This document shows, one piece after another, positions 18,287-27,050 of a stretch of 46,306 nt of DNA. Location of the stretch: NCBI GenBank assembly GCA_945905735.1, contig CAMDQC010000024.1, positions 1-46,306 of the forward strand, written 5' to 3'. The translations under genes were made by a program, and so were the position numbers. Under the pieces are notes generated by a model. That model saw only the letters and a list, made by a program, of their open reading frames with translations, was not told the origin of the DNA and did no database searches. Origin of the DNA: Prosthecobacter debontii (GTDB taxonomy: Bacteria > Verrucomicrobiota > Verrucomicrobiia > Chthoniobacterales > Chthoniobacteraceae). Each line of letters begins with the position of its first letter. The stretch's first letter is position 1.

Positions 18287-21200
18287 CTACTCCCGGGTGA
18301 TGACTTCGTCGAGGTTGAGCAGCACATTCGCCGTCGCGGTGTAGTTCGCGAGTTCGAGCGGATCGAGTTTCGGGTCGGCTTTGGCAGCGCCAAACGTGAG
18401 GAGCTTCTTGGTCTCTTCCGGCGTTTGCTGGAGCCGCGGGGCACGCTTCTCCAGCCCGGCGGCGAGCACTTTCACCTCGTTGGCTGAAGGGATACGGCCT
18501 GTCGCGTGGCGGAAGCCCCAGGCGATGCGCTGCTCGGGCGTCGTGCCACCTTCGGTGAGCATCCGTTGAGCGAGCACGCGGGCGGCTTCGACGTAGGTGA
18601 CTTCGTTCAGCAGCGCCAATGCTTGTAGCGGGGTGTTGGTGCGGCTGCGTTTCGCGGTGCAGATTTCGCGGTTCGGCGAATCGAAAAGGAGCATCGATGG
18701 CGGTGCGGCGGTGCGTTTCCAGATCGTGTAAAGCGTGCGTCGGTAGAGCCCCTCGCCGCTGTCCTCCTTGTATCCGCGAAGGTCGCCGTATTTGCTCGTC
18801 TCGTCCCACACGCCGTCGGGCATGTATGGCCGGACGCTCGGCCCGCCGATTTTCTCCACGAGCAGCCCGCTCACCGCGAGCGCCTGGTCGCGCAGCGATT
18901 CCGCAGAAAGCCGGAGCCGTGGTGCGCGGGCGAGCAGCCGGTTCTCCGGATCTTTTGCGAGCAACTCCGGCGTGACCTTGGAGGACTGCCGGTAGGTCGC
19001 ACTCATCATGATCGTTTTCTGCATCGCCTTCATGTCCCACTTCAGCCGGACGAACTCCGTCGCGAGCCAGTCGATCAATTCCGGGTGGCTCGGCCACTCG
19101 GATTGCGAGCCGAAGTTCTCCGACGTCTTCACGATGCCCATGCCGAAAAACTTCTCCCACGCTCGGTTCACCCAGACGCGCGCCGTCAGCGGATGCTCGC
19201 CACTTACGAGCCATTGCGCGAAGCCGAGGCGGTCGTTCGGCGCACCCTGTGGCAGCGGCGGCAGCGCGGCCGGGACTGCCCGCACGACTTTGTCGCCGGG
19301 CTTGTCGTATTCGCCGCGTTTCAAAAGGAACGCGTCTCGCGGCTTTTCGGCTTCTTTCATCACCATCGTCGTGAGCACTGCGTTGTCCGCCGTGTCCCGC
19401 GCCTTCTTTGCGGCGGCCAGCGCGGCATCGGCCTTTTTGGCTTCGCCGTCGCCGGTGGATGCAAACAAAGTTTCCAGCTCCTTCTTCTGCGCCGGCGTGC
19501 GTTTTGAAGCCTCGACGAGCAATGCTGCGCGAATGGTGGGAGGGACTCCCCCGCCGTCCAGCTTCACCATCGCGGCGGTGACTCCCGTGGTGGAAATGCG
19601 GAAGCGCCCGACGTTGTGCCCTCCGATTGCATCGTGACGCAGAGTGACTTTGATCGTCGCGTTCGCCGGGATAATCAGCGGCGTCGCGGCGACGAAGAGC
19701 GCCTTGTTTGGCTCCTTGCGTGTCGGCCCATCGACCGCCCATCCCACCGTGTTTTTCGCGCCTTTTCCGCGCTTCGGTTTTCCGTTCACGATGCCAGCGA
19801 CGGTGTATCCCTTTTGCTCGTAAAGCGCCTCAGCCCGCGTGAACGCTGCTTCCAGCGGCTTCGCCAGACCCGGCGCGGAAATCTCCGCATCCACGTCCGT
19901 AAGCACGAAGTTTCCGTTCGCGTAGCGCCCGAGACTTTGCCCCGGGAGCGACGGGTCCGGGAGCGTGTCGAGAAGGACTCCCGTGAACTGACCCGCCGCG
20001 ATCGGCGCGGTGATGACATACACGTCGTTCTCCGGATTCGGCCCGCTTGCGAGCCAGCTTCCATCCGCCTGCCGGGTCAACGTCGCGCCGCCTTCGCTCT
20101 TCGCCGAGTCGTTGGCGAGTGGCGTCCAGACAGGAGCCTTCGACGTTGCCTGCTCGATCATCTTCGCCTCCCACGCTGCCGATCGCTGCGGCGCGGTCTT
20201 CTTCACCTCCGCGACTTTCGCCTCTGCGGCTTTGATATCCGCATCCGCCTTCGCAATCGCCGCCGTCTGCTCCCCAGTGGGCATCTCCACCGTCGGCGCC
20301 GCATTTCCGCCCGAGCGATTCGTGCCGCCTCGGATGCTGCCGTTCTCCTCCACGGAGTTAAAGAACGCGAAGAACTGGTAGAACTCCTTCTGCGTGATCG
20401 GGTCGTATTTGTGGTCGTGGCAGCGGCAGCAGTTCAGCGTCAGCGCCATCCACGTCAGCCCCGTCGTCTCCACGCGGTCGATCACGTTTTCGATGAACCA
20501 TTCCTCGTCGATGATTCCGCCCTCGCCATTCAGCCGATGGTTCCGATGAAACCCCGTCGCCACGACCTGATCCTTCGTCGCGCCCGGCAACATGTCCCCC
20601 GCGAGTTGCTCGATGGTGAACTTGTCAAACGGCTTGTTCTCGTTGAACGCCTTGATCACCCACTCGCGCCACGGCCACATCGTCCGCGAGGCGTCGGTTT
20701 GAAATCCATGACTGTCCGCATACCGCGCGAAATCCAGCCATTGATGCGCCATCTTCTCGCCGTAGCGCGGCGAAGCCAGCAGTCGGTCCACCACCTTCTC
20801 GTACGCATTCGGCACAGCGTCCGCGATGAAAGCGGCCGTCTCCTCCGGCGTCGCCGGTATCCCCGTGATGTCCAGCGCCAGCCGCCGGATGAGCGTCGCG
20901 CGGTCCGCCTCGGGCGACGGCTTCACACCGCTCTCCGCGAGCTTCTTCAAAACGAACGCATCAATTGCATTCGCGCTGCCCGCAGGCACCGCAGGGCGCG
21001 CCGGTTTGATAAAAGCCCAGTGCCCCTGATACTCCGCGCCCTCCGCGATCCACTTTTTCACCGTCGCGATTTGGTCGGGCTTCAGCGGCTTTTTGAGCTT
21101 CTTCGGCGGCATCAAATCCTCGTCGTCGTGCGCGAGCTGCATGCGCTTCACGAGTTCGCTCGCATCCGGCTTCCCCGGCACAAACGCGGGCCCCGACTCC

Positions 21201-21394
21201 CCTCCTTTCAGCGCCGCCTCGCGGATGTCGAGCCGCAGCCCGCCCTTGCGCTCCGCCTCATCGGGTCCGTGGCAATGGAAACACGTATCCGAGAGGATCG
21301 GCCGCACATCGCGGTTAAAACTCACCTTCTCCGCGCGAGCGAGCGGCACGACGAGTAGAATAGAAGCGGCTAGATTGACTGAGAGCGAAGACAT
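18287..21394 (-). CDS. PSCyt1 / DUF1549 / DUF1553 cytochrome c-like exported protein
   Basis: A 1035-residue exported protein typical of Planctomycetes and Verrucomicrobia. A signal peptide (LAASILLVVPLARA) precedes a PSCyt1 cytochrome-like domain with the haem motif CFHCH at residues 38-42 and DLMPPKKLKKPL. DUF1549 follows from about residue 140 (RRLALDITGIPATPEET, QWLDFARYADSHG) and includes a second CxxCH (CCRCH, about residue 325). After an insert of about 300 residues (380-690), DUF1553 covers about 700-990 (LTARVWVNRAWEKFFGMGIV, MMSATYRQSS, PLQALALLNEVTYVEAA). The family is usually paired with a DUF1501 gene, which is not adjacent here. The biochemical role is unknown; periplasmic redox linked to polysaccharide catabolism is often suggested. 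It lies 37 bases downstream of the frameshifted repeat-protein gene on the same strand. Confidence 0.9.
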   Translation of the reverse strand: MSSLSVNLAASILLVVPLARAEKVSFNRDVRPILSDTCFHCHGPDEAERKGGLRLDIREAALKGGESGPAFVPGKPDASELVKRMQLAHDDEDLMPPKKLKKPLKPDQIATVKKWIAEGAEYQGHWAFIKPARPAVPAGSANAIDAFVLKKLAESGVKPSPEADRATLIRRLALDITGIPATPEETAAFIADAVPNAYEKVVDRLLASPRYGEKMAHQWLDFARYADSHGFQTDASRTMWPWREWVIKAFNENKPFDKFTIEQLAGDMLPGATKDQVVATGFHRNHRLNGEGGIIDEEWFIENVIDRVETTGLTWMALTLNCCRCHDHKYDPITQKEFYQFFAFFNSVEENGSIRGGTNRSGGNAAPTVEMPTGEQTAAIAKADADIKAAEAKVAEVKKTAPQRSAAWEAKMIEQATSKAPVWTPLANDSAKSEGGATLTRQADGSWLASGPNPENDVYVITAPIAAGQFTGVLLDTLPDPSLPGQSLGRYANGNFVLTDVDAEISAPGLAKPLEAAFTRAEALYEQKGYTVAGIVNGKPKRGKGAKNTVGWAVDGPTRKEPNKALFVAATPLIIPANATIKVTLRHDAIGGHNVGRFRISTTGVTAAMVKLDGGGVPPTIRAALLVEASKRTPAQKKELETLFASTGDGEAKKADAALAAAKKARDTADNAVLTTMVMKEAEKPRDAFLLKRGEYDKPGDKVVRAVPAALPPLPQGAPNDRLGFAQWLVSGEHPLTARVWVNRAWEKFFGMGIVKTSENFGSQSEWPSHPELIDWLATEFVRLKWDMKAMQKTIMMSATYRQSSKVTPELLAKDPENRLLARAPRLRLSAESLRDQALAVSGLLVEKIGGPSVRPYMPDGVWDETSKYGDLRGYKEDSGEGLYRRTLYTIWKRTAAPPSMLLFDSPNREICTAKRSRTNTPLQALALLNEVTYVEAARVLAQRMLTEGGTTPEQRIAWGFRHATGRIPSANEVKVLAAGLEKRAPRLQQTPEETKKLLTFGAAKADPKLDPLELANYTATANVLLNLDEVITRE

Positions 21395-21431
21395 GTGTGA
21401 GCAGGCAGCTTAGAACCGTCCCGCGCGCTTG

Positions 21432-23378
21432 TCACGGCTTGTGCGCCGTTACGGCACCGCGATGTGCAGGAGATGCTGCGCCCCCCAGCGCATCCGTCGC
21501 CTTCACCATCACGCTTCCGCCGCTGTTAAAGCTCCGCGTCTGCGCCGGGCTCCCGACGACACTGGAGAGCACCACGAAGGTCTTCACCGTGCTCGCGCCG
21601 ATCACATCCCCTTCTTGCAGTAGCAGCCGCAGTCCGCCCAAAGAATCCGTCGCCCACAGCCCCACGTCGTTTGCCGTCGTGATGCCGCCGGGACCGGGCA
21701 GCGCGGGCAGCGTCGTGCCGGTGCGGTTGATGAGTGATGCCACGAACAGCGGGCCGCGACCCTCCGGCAGCGCCAGCGAGGTGAACGTCTTCCACACCCC
21801 GCCTCCTGCTTCCGCTGCAAGAGCGCCTTCGCGGGCCACGAGGTCGAGACCGCTGACTCCGCTGAAGGACCACACGCCGTCGTTATCCGCAGCGGTGATG
21901 CCGGGGACGACCTTCATCGTCCCGAGGAAAGCCACCGCGCGACCGCCTGCGCTCACCGGGTCTTTGAGCACCGAGAACACGCCCCCGTTCACGCCTGCCG
22001 CGTCTCCCTTCGACACCAAACGCGTAGCCTCATAATTCACATCATCCTCCGCGAAGATCGCCACATTGTTTAAGGTAGTCGCCGTCCCCGTCAGCGCCTT
22101 CACCGTCCCCACAAACGCCATCGCCGCGCTCACCGAGTTTTGCGTAGGCAGGCCAAAGCTCAGCCACTTTGCCCCCGCACCGTAGCCCTCGGCATCGGCA
22201 CCCGCCACGTGGGTGAACTCACCCGTCCCATCCTGCCCGATGTAGCCGAGCGCCTGCCGCGCATCCCCCAGCGTCACCCGTGCCACCGCGTAATCCTCAA
22301 AGCCATCGTTTACCACGCCGCGCCCTTGCCCCGCCGACCCAGTCCGCGCCGCAAGCGCCGCGATGACTTTCACCGTGGAACTCAGCAGCGGGTCGCCCTC
22401 GCGCAGTGCCAGTGCCATCGTCGAAGTCGTGCGGTTATACACCCACAGGCCGCTATCCGTCAGCGACGTCACACCGCCGGGGCCGGGCGAACCGAGGATG
22501 CCCACTGTCTTGCTCGGCATAGTCGCGGTGAACGCCACCGCGTTTGCACCGAGCGAGACGGACGTAAATGCGCCCCACTCCGGCAACGCATCCACCCCCA
22601 CCGGCACCGAAGCCGCCGCCGCCGCCCCCGTCGCCTTCGCGCCCTTGCGAGCGATCAGCACCGCCGCGCCTGCGCCTGCGCCATCCGAATCTAGGAAAAT
22701 GGCCGCATTATCCGTCGCGACCACCGCCCCCGTCGTCAACGGCGCATTGGCCAACGCCGCTACGAAAGCCACCGAGCCATCCGGCCCCAACAGCGGATCC
22801 TTCATCGTCGAAATCACCGCATTCGTGATACCCGGAGCAGCCGCCCCCTTCTTCACCACCAGCACGCCGTTCAGGAAAATCCCCGTCCCCGTCTGCGCGG
22901 GCAGCACACCAGCCTTCGGAGCGCTCCACGAACCGAGGAACGCCACCTGCCCCGCCTCATTCACCGAAGGCACCCCAAACGTCGTCCACACCGCCCCGGC
23001 TTGGATGCGTGCATCCACGCCCGCCAGCGGCACCGCCCCACCTTTGCTTGATAGAACCGTCAGCGTCGGGTCCGCAGGCGTCACCGTCACATCAAAGGAC
23101 ACATTCGCCGTGTGACCCGCCGCATCGTGCGCCGTCACCGTCACCGAGAGCGTCCCTGCCGAAGTCGCCGAGCCCGCTGCGGGCGACTGCGTCACGCTCG
23201 TCACCCCCACCGCATCAAACGTCGTCGCCTGCACCGTGAAGTCCGGCAGCACCGTCCCTGCCACGATACTCAGCGGTGCGAAAGTCCCCCCAATCGTCGG
23301 GGCCAGCGTATCCGCCACCGTCACCGTGAACGATCCCATCGCCATATTCCCCGCATTGTCCGTCGCGCTGGCATTCAC
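21432..23378 (-). CDS. 3' part of a frameshifted secreted HYR / NxxGxxxF-repeat protein
   Basis: This 648-codon frame is the continuation of the gene that starts at 25092. The ATG at 23378 is just the first one after the frameshift and is probably not a true start, since no signal peptide precedes it and the frame is open upstream through FPFGTTTV. It opens inside a HYR-like Ig domain (ATDNAGNMAMGSFTVTVAD) and a second one follows (to about 23050). The rest is a tandem series of segments of about 60-80 residues with NEAGQVAFLGS, GPDGSVAFVAAL, SAGGRAVAFLGT and DVGLWATDSLGGLRLLLQEGD, resembling the choice-of-anchor NxxGxxxF repeat family. The gene ends 38 bases before the DUF1549/DUF1553 start. 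Deleting one CAGG unit would join it to the 5' part as a 1218-residue protein. Confidence 0.75.
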   Translation of the reverse strand: MNASATDNAGNMAMGSFTVTVADTLAPTIGGTFAPLSIVAGTVLPDFTVQATTFDAVGVTSVTQSPAAGSATSAGTLSVTVTAHDAAGHTANVSFDVTVTPADPTLTVLSSKGGAVPLAGVDARIQAGAVWTTFGVPSVNEAGQVAFLGSWSAPKAGVLPAQTGTGIFLNGVLVVKKGAAAPGITNAVISTMKDPLLGPDGSVAFVAALANAPLTTGAVVATDNAAIFLDSDGAGAGAAVLIARKGAKATGAAAAASVPVGVDALPEWGAFTSVSLGANAVAFTATMPSKTVGILGSPGPGGVTSLTDSGLWVYNRTTSTMALALREGDPLLSSTVKVIAALAARTGSAGQGRGVVNDGFEDYAVARVTLGDARQALGYIGQDGTGEFTHVAGADAEGYGAGAKWLSFGLPTQNSVSAAMAFVGTVKALTGTATTLNNVAIFAEDDVNYEATRLVSKGDAAGVNGGVFSVLKDPVSAGGRAVAFLGTMKVVPGITAADNDGVWSFSGVSGLDLVAREGALAAEAGGGVWKTFTSLALPEGRGPLFVASLINRTGTTLPALPGPGGITTANDVGLWATDSLGGLRLLLQEGDVIGASTVKTFVVLSSVVGSPAQTRSFNSGGSVMVKATDALGGAASPAHRGAVTAHKP

Positions 23379-25092
23379 CGTCGTCGTGCCAAAAGGGAAC
23401 GTGCTCCCGCTTGCAGGCAGGCAGGGAGAAAGTCGGCGCCGTCGTATCGATCATCACGCCCGTCGCCACCGCCGTCGCCGCTGGGTTGCCCAGCGCATCT
23501 TGGTAGGAGAGCGTCACCGTGTAAGCCCCATCCGCCACCGCCGCCCCGCTCGCCACCTGCGCCGAAGCCGTCGGGGCTGCCGGATTAAAAGAGAACGTAT
23601 GTGCCCCGCTCGTCCCCTGCGAGTTCGCCAGCGTCAGCACCGTGCTGCCAAAGGACAGCGTCACCGAGCCATTCAGCGCCGCTTCCGGCAGGGAAAAGGA
23701 CACGCTCACCGGGCTGCCCGTTACTGCATTCGTCGCGGGGGCGATGAGGGTCGGCGTCTCCGTCATTGTGTCGGGCGTAGTGAATGTCCCCACGCTGGAG
23801 TAGCCCGTGCCGATGGAGTTCGTGGCATAAGCCGCGAAGGAATAGCTGGCACCTGGCGCCAGTCCGCTGGCTATTGCGGAGAATATCCCCGTGGTTGTCC
23901 CGCCCTCGGTCAGCACCGTCACCCCCAAGCCGTCCAGCGCCGGGGCGGCATTCGTCGCCGTGGGAGCAAAGACCACCCCGCGCGCGGTGATTGTCTCACC
24001 GCCGGTCTGCGTCACGTTTCCACCCAGCGTCGCCGTTGAGCCGGTGATCGCCACAGCGGTGGGGGAGGTCACGGTCGGCGTCGTCGGCACGGGGACCGTG
24101 TCTTTATAGATGTTCCAGTTTGTGCCGCCACCATCGAGCTTGATGAAGGCGTAGTCGGTTCCGTTCGGTGCCCACGATGGGTGGGCTTCATCGACTCCGG
24201 CGGTGTTGGTTAGATTCGTCAGCTCGGTGCCGTTGAGATTCATCCGGTATATCTCGCTGCTGCCGCCCGCTCCGACCGTGCTGCGGGTGAAGATGATCTT
24301 CGTGCCATCAGCAGAGATATCCGGGCTGCCATTGAAGATGCCTAAACTGCCATCACTCGTGAGTTGCACAGGCGATCCGCTGCCGTTGCTATTGTAGCGC
24401 CACAGATCGAATCCCGTGCCCGCGGGTAACGCGATGACCAACTGCGAGCCATTGGGTGTGAGCGCCAGGCCGCGTGTGCCAATGCTGGGGTTCGTCGCCG
24501 TGATCACCACCGTGCCTATGGCGTTGGTATTCTGCCCGCTGAGTGAAGAGTAGAGTGCGGTGCGGATGGTCAGGGAGTTGGTGCCGCCCGCGTTTGGTTG
24601 GTCCCGCCACGCAACCGTGCTGCCATCCCGCGAAGCCACGATGATGTTGCTGTTGTTGCCGCCGGGCACGAGCAGCTTGCGAGTGAAGGCCGCATCATTG
24701 CCATCCGAGATTACCCGGGCAAAGGGTGCCGCCGTAGTGTAAGCAGCGGCGTTAAATTCCATGAGTTCGTGGAAAACGTTGAGCTCCGTGACGAGCAGTT
24801 TCCCCGTGCTGCCCAGCCAGCTGATTTCGTAGAATTGAATATTCACGCCGGTGGCGAGGAAGCCCTCACCGGAGCCGTCGGCGTTGACTTGCCCGATGTC
24901 GTAGATGGAGCCGCCGCTCGAGACCTGCTTCATGTAGGCGATCTTCGTACCTGCGGCATTCCACTGCGGCTGGAAGTCATGAAACCCGCTGGTGGTAAGC
25001 TGCACCGGCGCGGAATGCGCCGAAAAGGTGCGCCCAAGCAAAAAGAGCACGAGCGTGATGAGCAGGGATGAGAAGCGACGGCATGTTTTCAT
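23215..25092 (-). CDS. 5' part of a frameshifted secreted PD40/TolB-like, HYR-domain protein
   Basis: ATG at 25092 gives a signal peptide (FSSLLITLVLFLLGRTFSAHS); the longer ORF from 25239 is upstream noise. Residues about 30-320 carry PD40/TolB-like propeller repeats, for example FQPQWNAAGTKIAYM, GSPDISADGTKIIFTRS and AHPSWAPNGTDYAFI. A Fibronectin-like section with GVVFAPTATNAAP and SYSFAAYATNSIGTGYS follows, and then Ig-like strands. The frame runs correctly through DTTAPTFSLPA and then, at a (CAGG)3 tract (23414-23425), turns into non-homologous Cys/His/Asp-rich sequence until a stop at 23215. The sequence expected after SLPA (SGSTFPFGTTTVNASATDN) is encoded in the other frame. The gene is therefore broken, phase-variable or mis-sequenced. 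Confidence 0.75.
   Translation of the reverse strand: MKTCRRFSSLLITLVLFLLGRTFSAHSAPVQLTTSGFHDFQPQWNAAGTKIAYMKQVSSGGSIYDIGQVNADGSGEGFLATGVNIQFYEISWLGSTGKLLVTELNVFHELMEFNAAAYTTAAPFARVISDGNDAAFTRKLLVPGGNNSNIIVASRDGSTVAWRDQPNAGGTNSLTIRTALYSSLSGQNTNAIGTVVITATNPSIGTRGLALTPNGSQLVIALPAGTGFDLWRYNSNGSGSPVQLTSDGSLGIFNGSPDISADGTKIIFTRSTVGAGGSSEIYRMNLNGTELTNLTNTAGVDEAHPSWAPNGTDYAFIKLDGGGTNWNIYKDTVPVPTTPTVTSPTAVAITGSTATLGGNVTQTGGETITARGVVFAPTATNAAPALDGLGVTVLTEGGTTTGIFSAIASGLAPGASYSFAAYATNSIGTGYSSVGTFTTPDTMTETPTLIAPATNAVTGSPVSVSFSLPEAALNGSVTLSFGSTVLTLANSQGTSGAHTFSFNPAAPTASAQVASGAAVADGAYTVTLSYQDALGNPAATAVATGVMIDTTAPTFSLPACKREHVPFWHDDGECQRDGQCGEYGDGIVHGDGGGYAGPDDWGDFRTAEYRGRDGAAGLHGAGDDV
23414..23425. repeat. 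(CAGG)3 tetranucleotide tract at the frameshift point
   Basis: Three tandem CAGG units (CCTG on the coding strand), preceded by one G that extends the periodicity, lie exactly where the reading frame of the minus-strand repeat protein is lost. Two units would restore the frame: the span 21432-25092 is 3661 bases, and removing four leaves 3657, a multiple of three. This is the signature of slipped-strand mispairing. Confidence 0.85.
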
Positions 25093-25270
25093 AGTGTTCT
25101 TGTCCAATTGGAATCTAGACTTTATCGAGGGATGAACTGCGTGACGAAAAAAGCCTGAGCACAAAAACGGACATGGCAAGCGATATTTTTGCCTACTCTT
25201 AATCCTGAGTGTGAGGGGCCATGATTCCCCGTGCGTCACTGTGCAGGGTGCTATCGAGGGCGGGGACGCG

Positions 25271-25834
25271 CTATTTGGCGGCGGGTTTGCGGTTGAGGAC
25301 GTCGTCGCGGAGGCTCCCGGCGGCGGCCATGATTTGGGCGATGAGTTCCTTTTTGACTTTGAGTTCTTCGAGGGTGGCTTGGAGGTGGCCGGCTACGGCG
25401 TTGAAGTGGGTGTCGTTTAGGCCGGGGAGGTCTGCATGGGCGGTGCGCATGTCGAGGCCGGTCCATTTCACCGGGGAGCCGAATGCGGCGGAGAGGAAGG
25501 CTTTCTGTTTTTGCTTCTGCTTGGCCATGTTGGTGTCTTTGAAGAAGTGGTTGATGCGGTCGTCGGCGAGGACCTTTTTGTAGAAGATCTCGATGGCGGC
25601 TTCCATGGACGCTTTGCCGCCGATCTGGTGGTAGATGCTGGCGGTTACTTTCTGAACGAAGGCGTTTTTGGCCTCTTCGGTATCGAATGAGTAGGTGATG
25701 TCTTCATAGGTGGTGCTGAACGCGCTTTTGCTTGGGCTGCTGTCGGCAAGCGGCGCTGCGGAGGCAGGGGCGGGGTCGGCTGCGATGGTGCGGATGCTGA
25801 GTGCGAGGATGGTGGTGAGGATGGTCTTGGTCAT
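25271..25834 (-). CDS. Exported group I truncated haemoglobin with YHS-like N-terminal segment
   Basis: A 187-residue protein with a probable signal peptide (MTKTILTTILALSIRTIA, then ADPAPASA). Residues 38-62 (YEDITYSFDTEEAKNAFVQ) resemble a degenerate YHS segment lacking the metal-binding cysteines. Residues 66-185 match group I truncated globins (TrHbN/GlbN): YHQIGGKASMEAAIEIFYKKV, DDRINHFFKDTNM, KAFLSAAFGSP. The likely B10 tyrosine is Tyr85 and the proximal F8 histidine His133 in MRTAHADLPGLND, followed by HFNAVAGHLQATLEEL. Such globins bind O2 or NO and can detoxify NO; export is unusual because most are cytosolic. The start follows a CA-rich, SD-less leader. It lies upstream of, and on the same strand as, the frameshifted repeat protein gene, 178 bases apart, so an operon is uncertain. 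Confidence 0.85.
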   Translation of the reverse strand: MTKTILTTILALSIRTIAADPAPASAAPLADSSPSKSAFSTTYEDITYSFDTEEAKNAFVQKVTASIYHQIGGKASMEAAIEIFYKKVLADDRINHFFKDTNMAKQKQKQKAFLSAAFGSPVKWTGLDMRTAHADLPGLNDTHFNAVAGHLQATLEELKVKKELIAQIMAAAGSLRDDVLNRKPAAK

Positions 25835-25846
25835 GGTGTGTGCGGA

Positions 25847-25854
25847 TTGTTGGT
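25847..25854 (-). promoter_or_regulatory. CA-rich leader octamer ACCAACAA before the globin start
   Basis: On the minus strand, ACCAACAA ends 12 bases before the globin ATG and is followed by a CA-rich stretch (CCGCACACACC). There is no Shine-Dalgarno. The same octamer is found upstream of rpoN and of the DUF4142-like gene. Confidence 0.4.
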
Positions 25855-25958
25855 TGTGTGAAATGGGTGCGGAGATTCGGGATATGGGGCGTCGTGCGCT
25901 AACCGTGGGTTGAGGGAGTGTGCCCTTCTTTTGCTCCGTGGTGGGCGACGTTCTTCCG

Positions 25959-26960
25959 CTATTCGCTGCGCGCTCGCATGAGTTCGTTGATGCGGGGGAG
26001 GATGAGGGGCATTAAAATGGCGGCGGTGTAGTGGCCTACGGGGAGCTGGATGTGGTGGGCGGCGTCGAGTTTTCCAGCGGCGGCGAAGGCGAGGGAGCAG
26101 GCGGGGGGGACGACTTCGTCTTTGAGCCCGGTGAAGAGCCAGGTCTTGGTGGGATCGACGCGGTGGGCGATGCGCATGGGCTCGATGGCTTGGGAGTGGA
26201 GGCGGATTTGGGCTTCGGTGATGCCAGCTTCGGTGAGGCGTTTGCGGAGGCCGGCGGCGTCGCGGGTGCCGGTGAGGATGACGTCGGCGATGTTGCCGCC
26301 GGCGAGGAGGATGAAGGTGCGGTCGTAGCCGCGGTCGAGCCCGGCGACGGTGGCGGTGACGAAGCCTCCGAGGCTGGTGCCTTGGAGACCGATGAGCGAT
26401 TTATCCACGAAGGGGAGGACTGAGACGGCATCGCGGGCGCGGCGGACGTCGGCGATGGCTTGCTTGAGGGCGGGGAGCATTTTCATGGGGTCGCCGGTGA
26501 GGGCGGAGGTGCGCGCGCCGTAGCCGGGGAGGTGGATGAGGAAGGTGTGGAAGCCGTAGAGGCGGAGGCCTTGGGCGAAGAGCCGCCCGGCGACCATGCC
26601 GCGCCCAGATTCGTGGACGATGACGATGGCGGGGGCGAGTTTGGGCTTACCTTCTGGGTCGCGGGCGAGGTGCCATTCCATGGAGACGTTGTCGTTCACC
26701 TCATCGCCGCTGGGGATGGGGGTCGGGAAGCGGACGAGCCAGTCGCCCTGGCCCGTGGCGGCCTCGATGCGGACTGTGAAGTCGGCGGGTTTCCAGCGGA
26801 GCCCTTCGACGCAAGCGGCGGCGTCGGCGAGGGATTCGGGGGCGCAGTTGAGCGTGTCGCGGGAGGGGAAGGTGCTGCCCGCTGCGAGGCCGTCGGCGTG
26901 GGCGAGTCGGGCGCAAAAGGTAAGCGCGATAAGAATGAGTGCAATGGTCCGACGGGTCAT
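25959..26960 (-). CDS. Exported alpha/beta hydrolase
   Basis: A 333-residue protein with a signal peptide (RRTIALILIALTFCARLAHA); the long ORF reaching 27803 runs antisense through dop, so ATG 26960 is the proper start. The fold is that of an alpha/beta hydrolase: strand and oxyanion region APAIVIVHESGRGM, nucleophile elbow GTSLGG with Ser196, acid Asp281 in TGLKDEVVPP, and His310 in LPVGHYTA. LLAGGNIAD occupies the strand after the elbow. Related periplasmic hydrolases act on esters or acetylated sugars, but no substrate can be inferred. Two cysteines near the N-terminus (Cys39, Cys50) may form a disulfide. It is divergent from dop across 90 bases that include a weak inverted repeat. Confidence 0.85.
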   Translation of the reverse strand: MTRRTIALILIALTFCARLAHADGLAAGSTFPSRDTLNCAPESLADAAACVEGLRWKPADFTVRIEAATGQGDWLVRFPTPIPSGDEVNDNVSMEWHLARDPEGKPKLAPAIVIVHESGRGMVAGRLFAQGLRLYGFHTFLIHLPGYGARTSALTGDPMKMLPALKQAIADVRRARDAVSVLPFVDKSLIGLQGTSLGGFVTATVAGLDRGYDRTFILLAGGNIADVILTGTRDAAGLRKRLTEAGITEAQIRLHSQAIEPMRIAHRVDPTKTWLFTGLKDEVVPPACSLAFAAAGKLDAAHHIQLPVGHYTAAILMPLILPRINELMRARSE

Positions 26961-27050
26961 GCGCTGAAGGTAGCGGGCGGCGGGGCAGGGCGCAACTGCT
27001 GGGTGCTTTCCGCGCTGGCAGTTTGTGGGGAAGTAGGACACGGTGCGGCC

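Noticed and set aside
19616-21358. 580-codon plus-strand ORF opposite the DUF1549/DUF1553 gene
   Set aside because: It is Arg/Leu/His-rich without motifs and the minus strand carries the CxxCH and DUF1553 signatures.
25093-25270. Possible terminator (GGGG/CCCC) after the globin gene
   Set aside because: The stem is only four base pairs and no T-tract follows directly; nothing else recognisable is seen in this gap.
26994-27023. AACTGC/GCAGTT inverted repeat between the hydrolase and dop
   Set aside because: Six-base arms with an 18-base loop in GC-rich DNA are easily expected by chance; kept only as a note.
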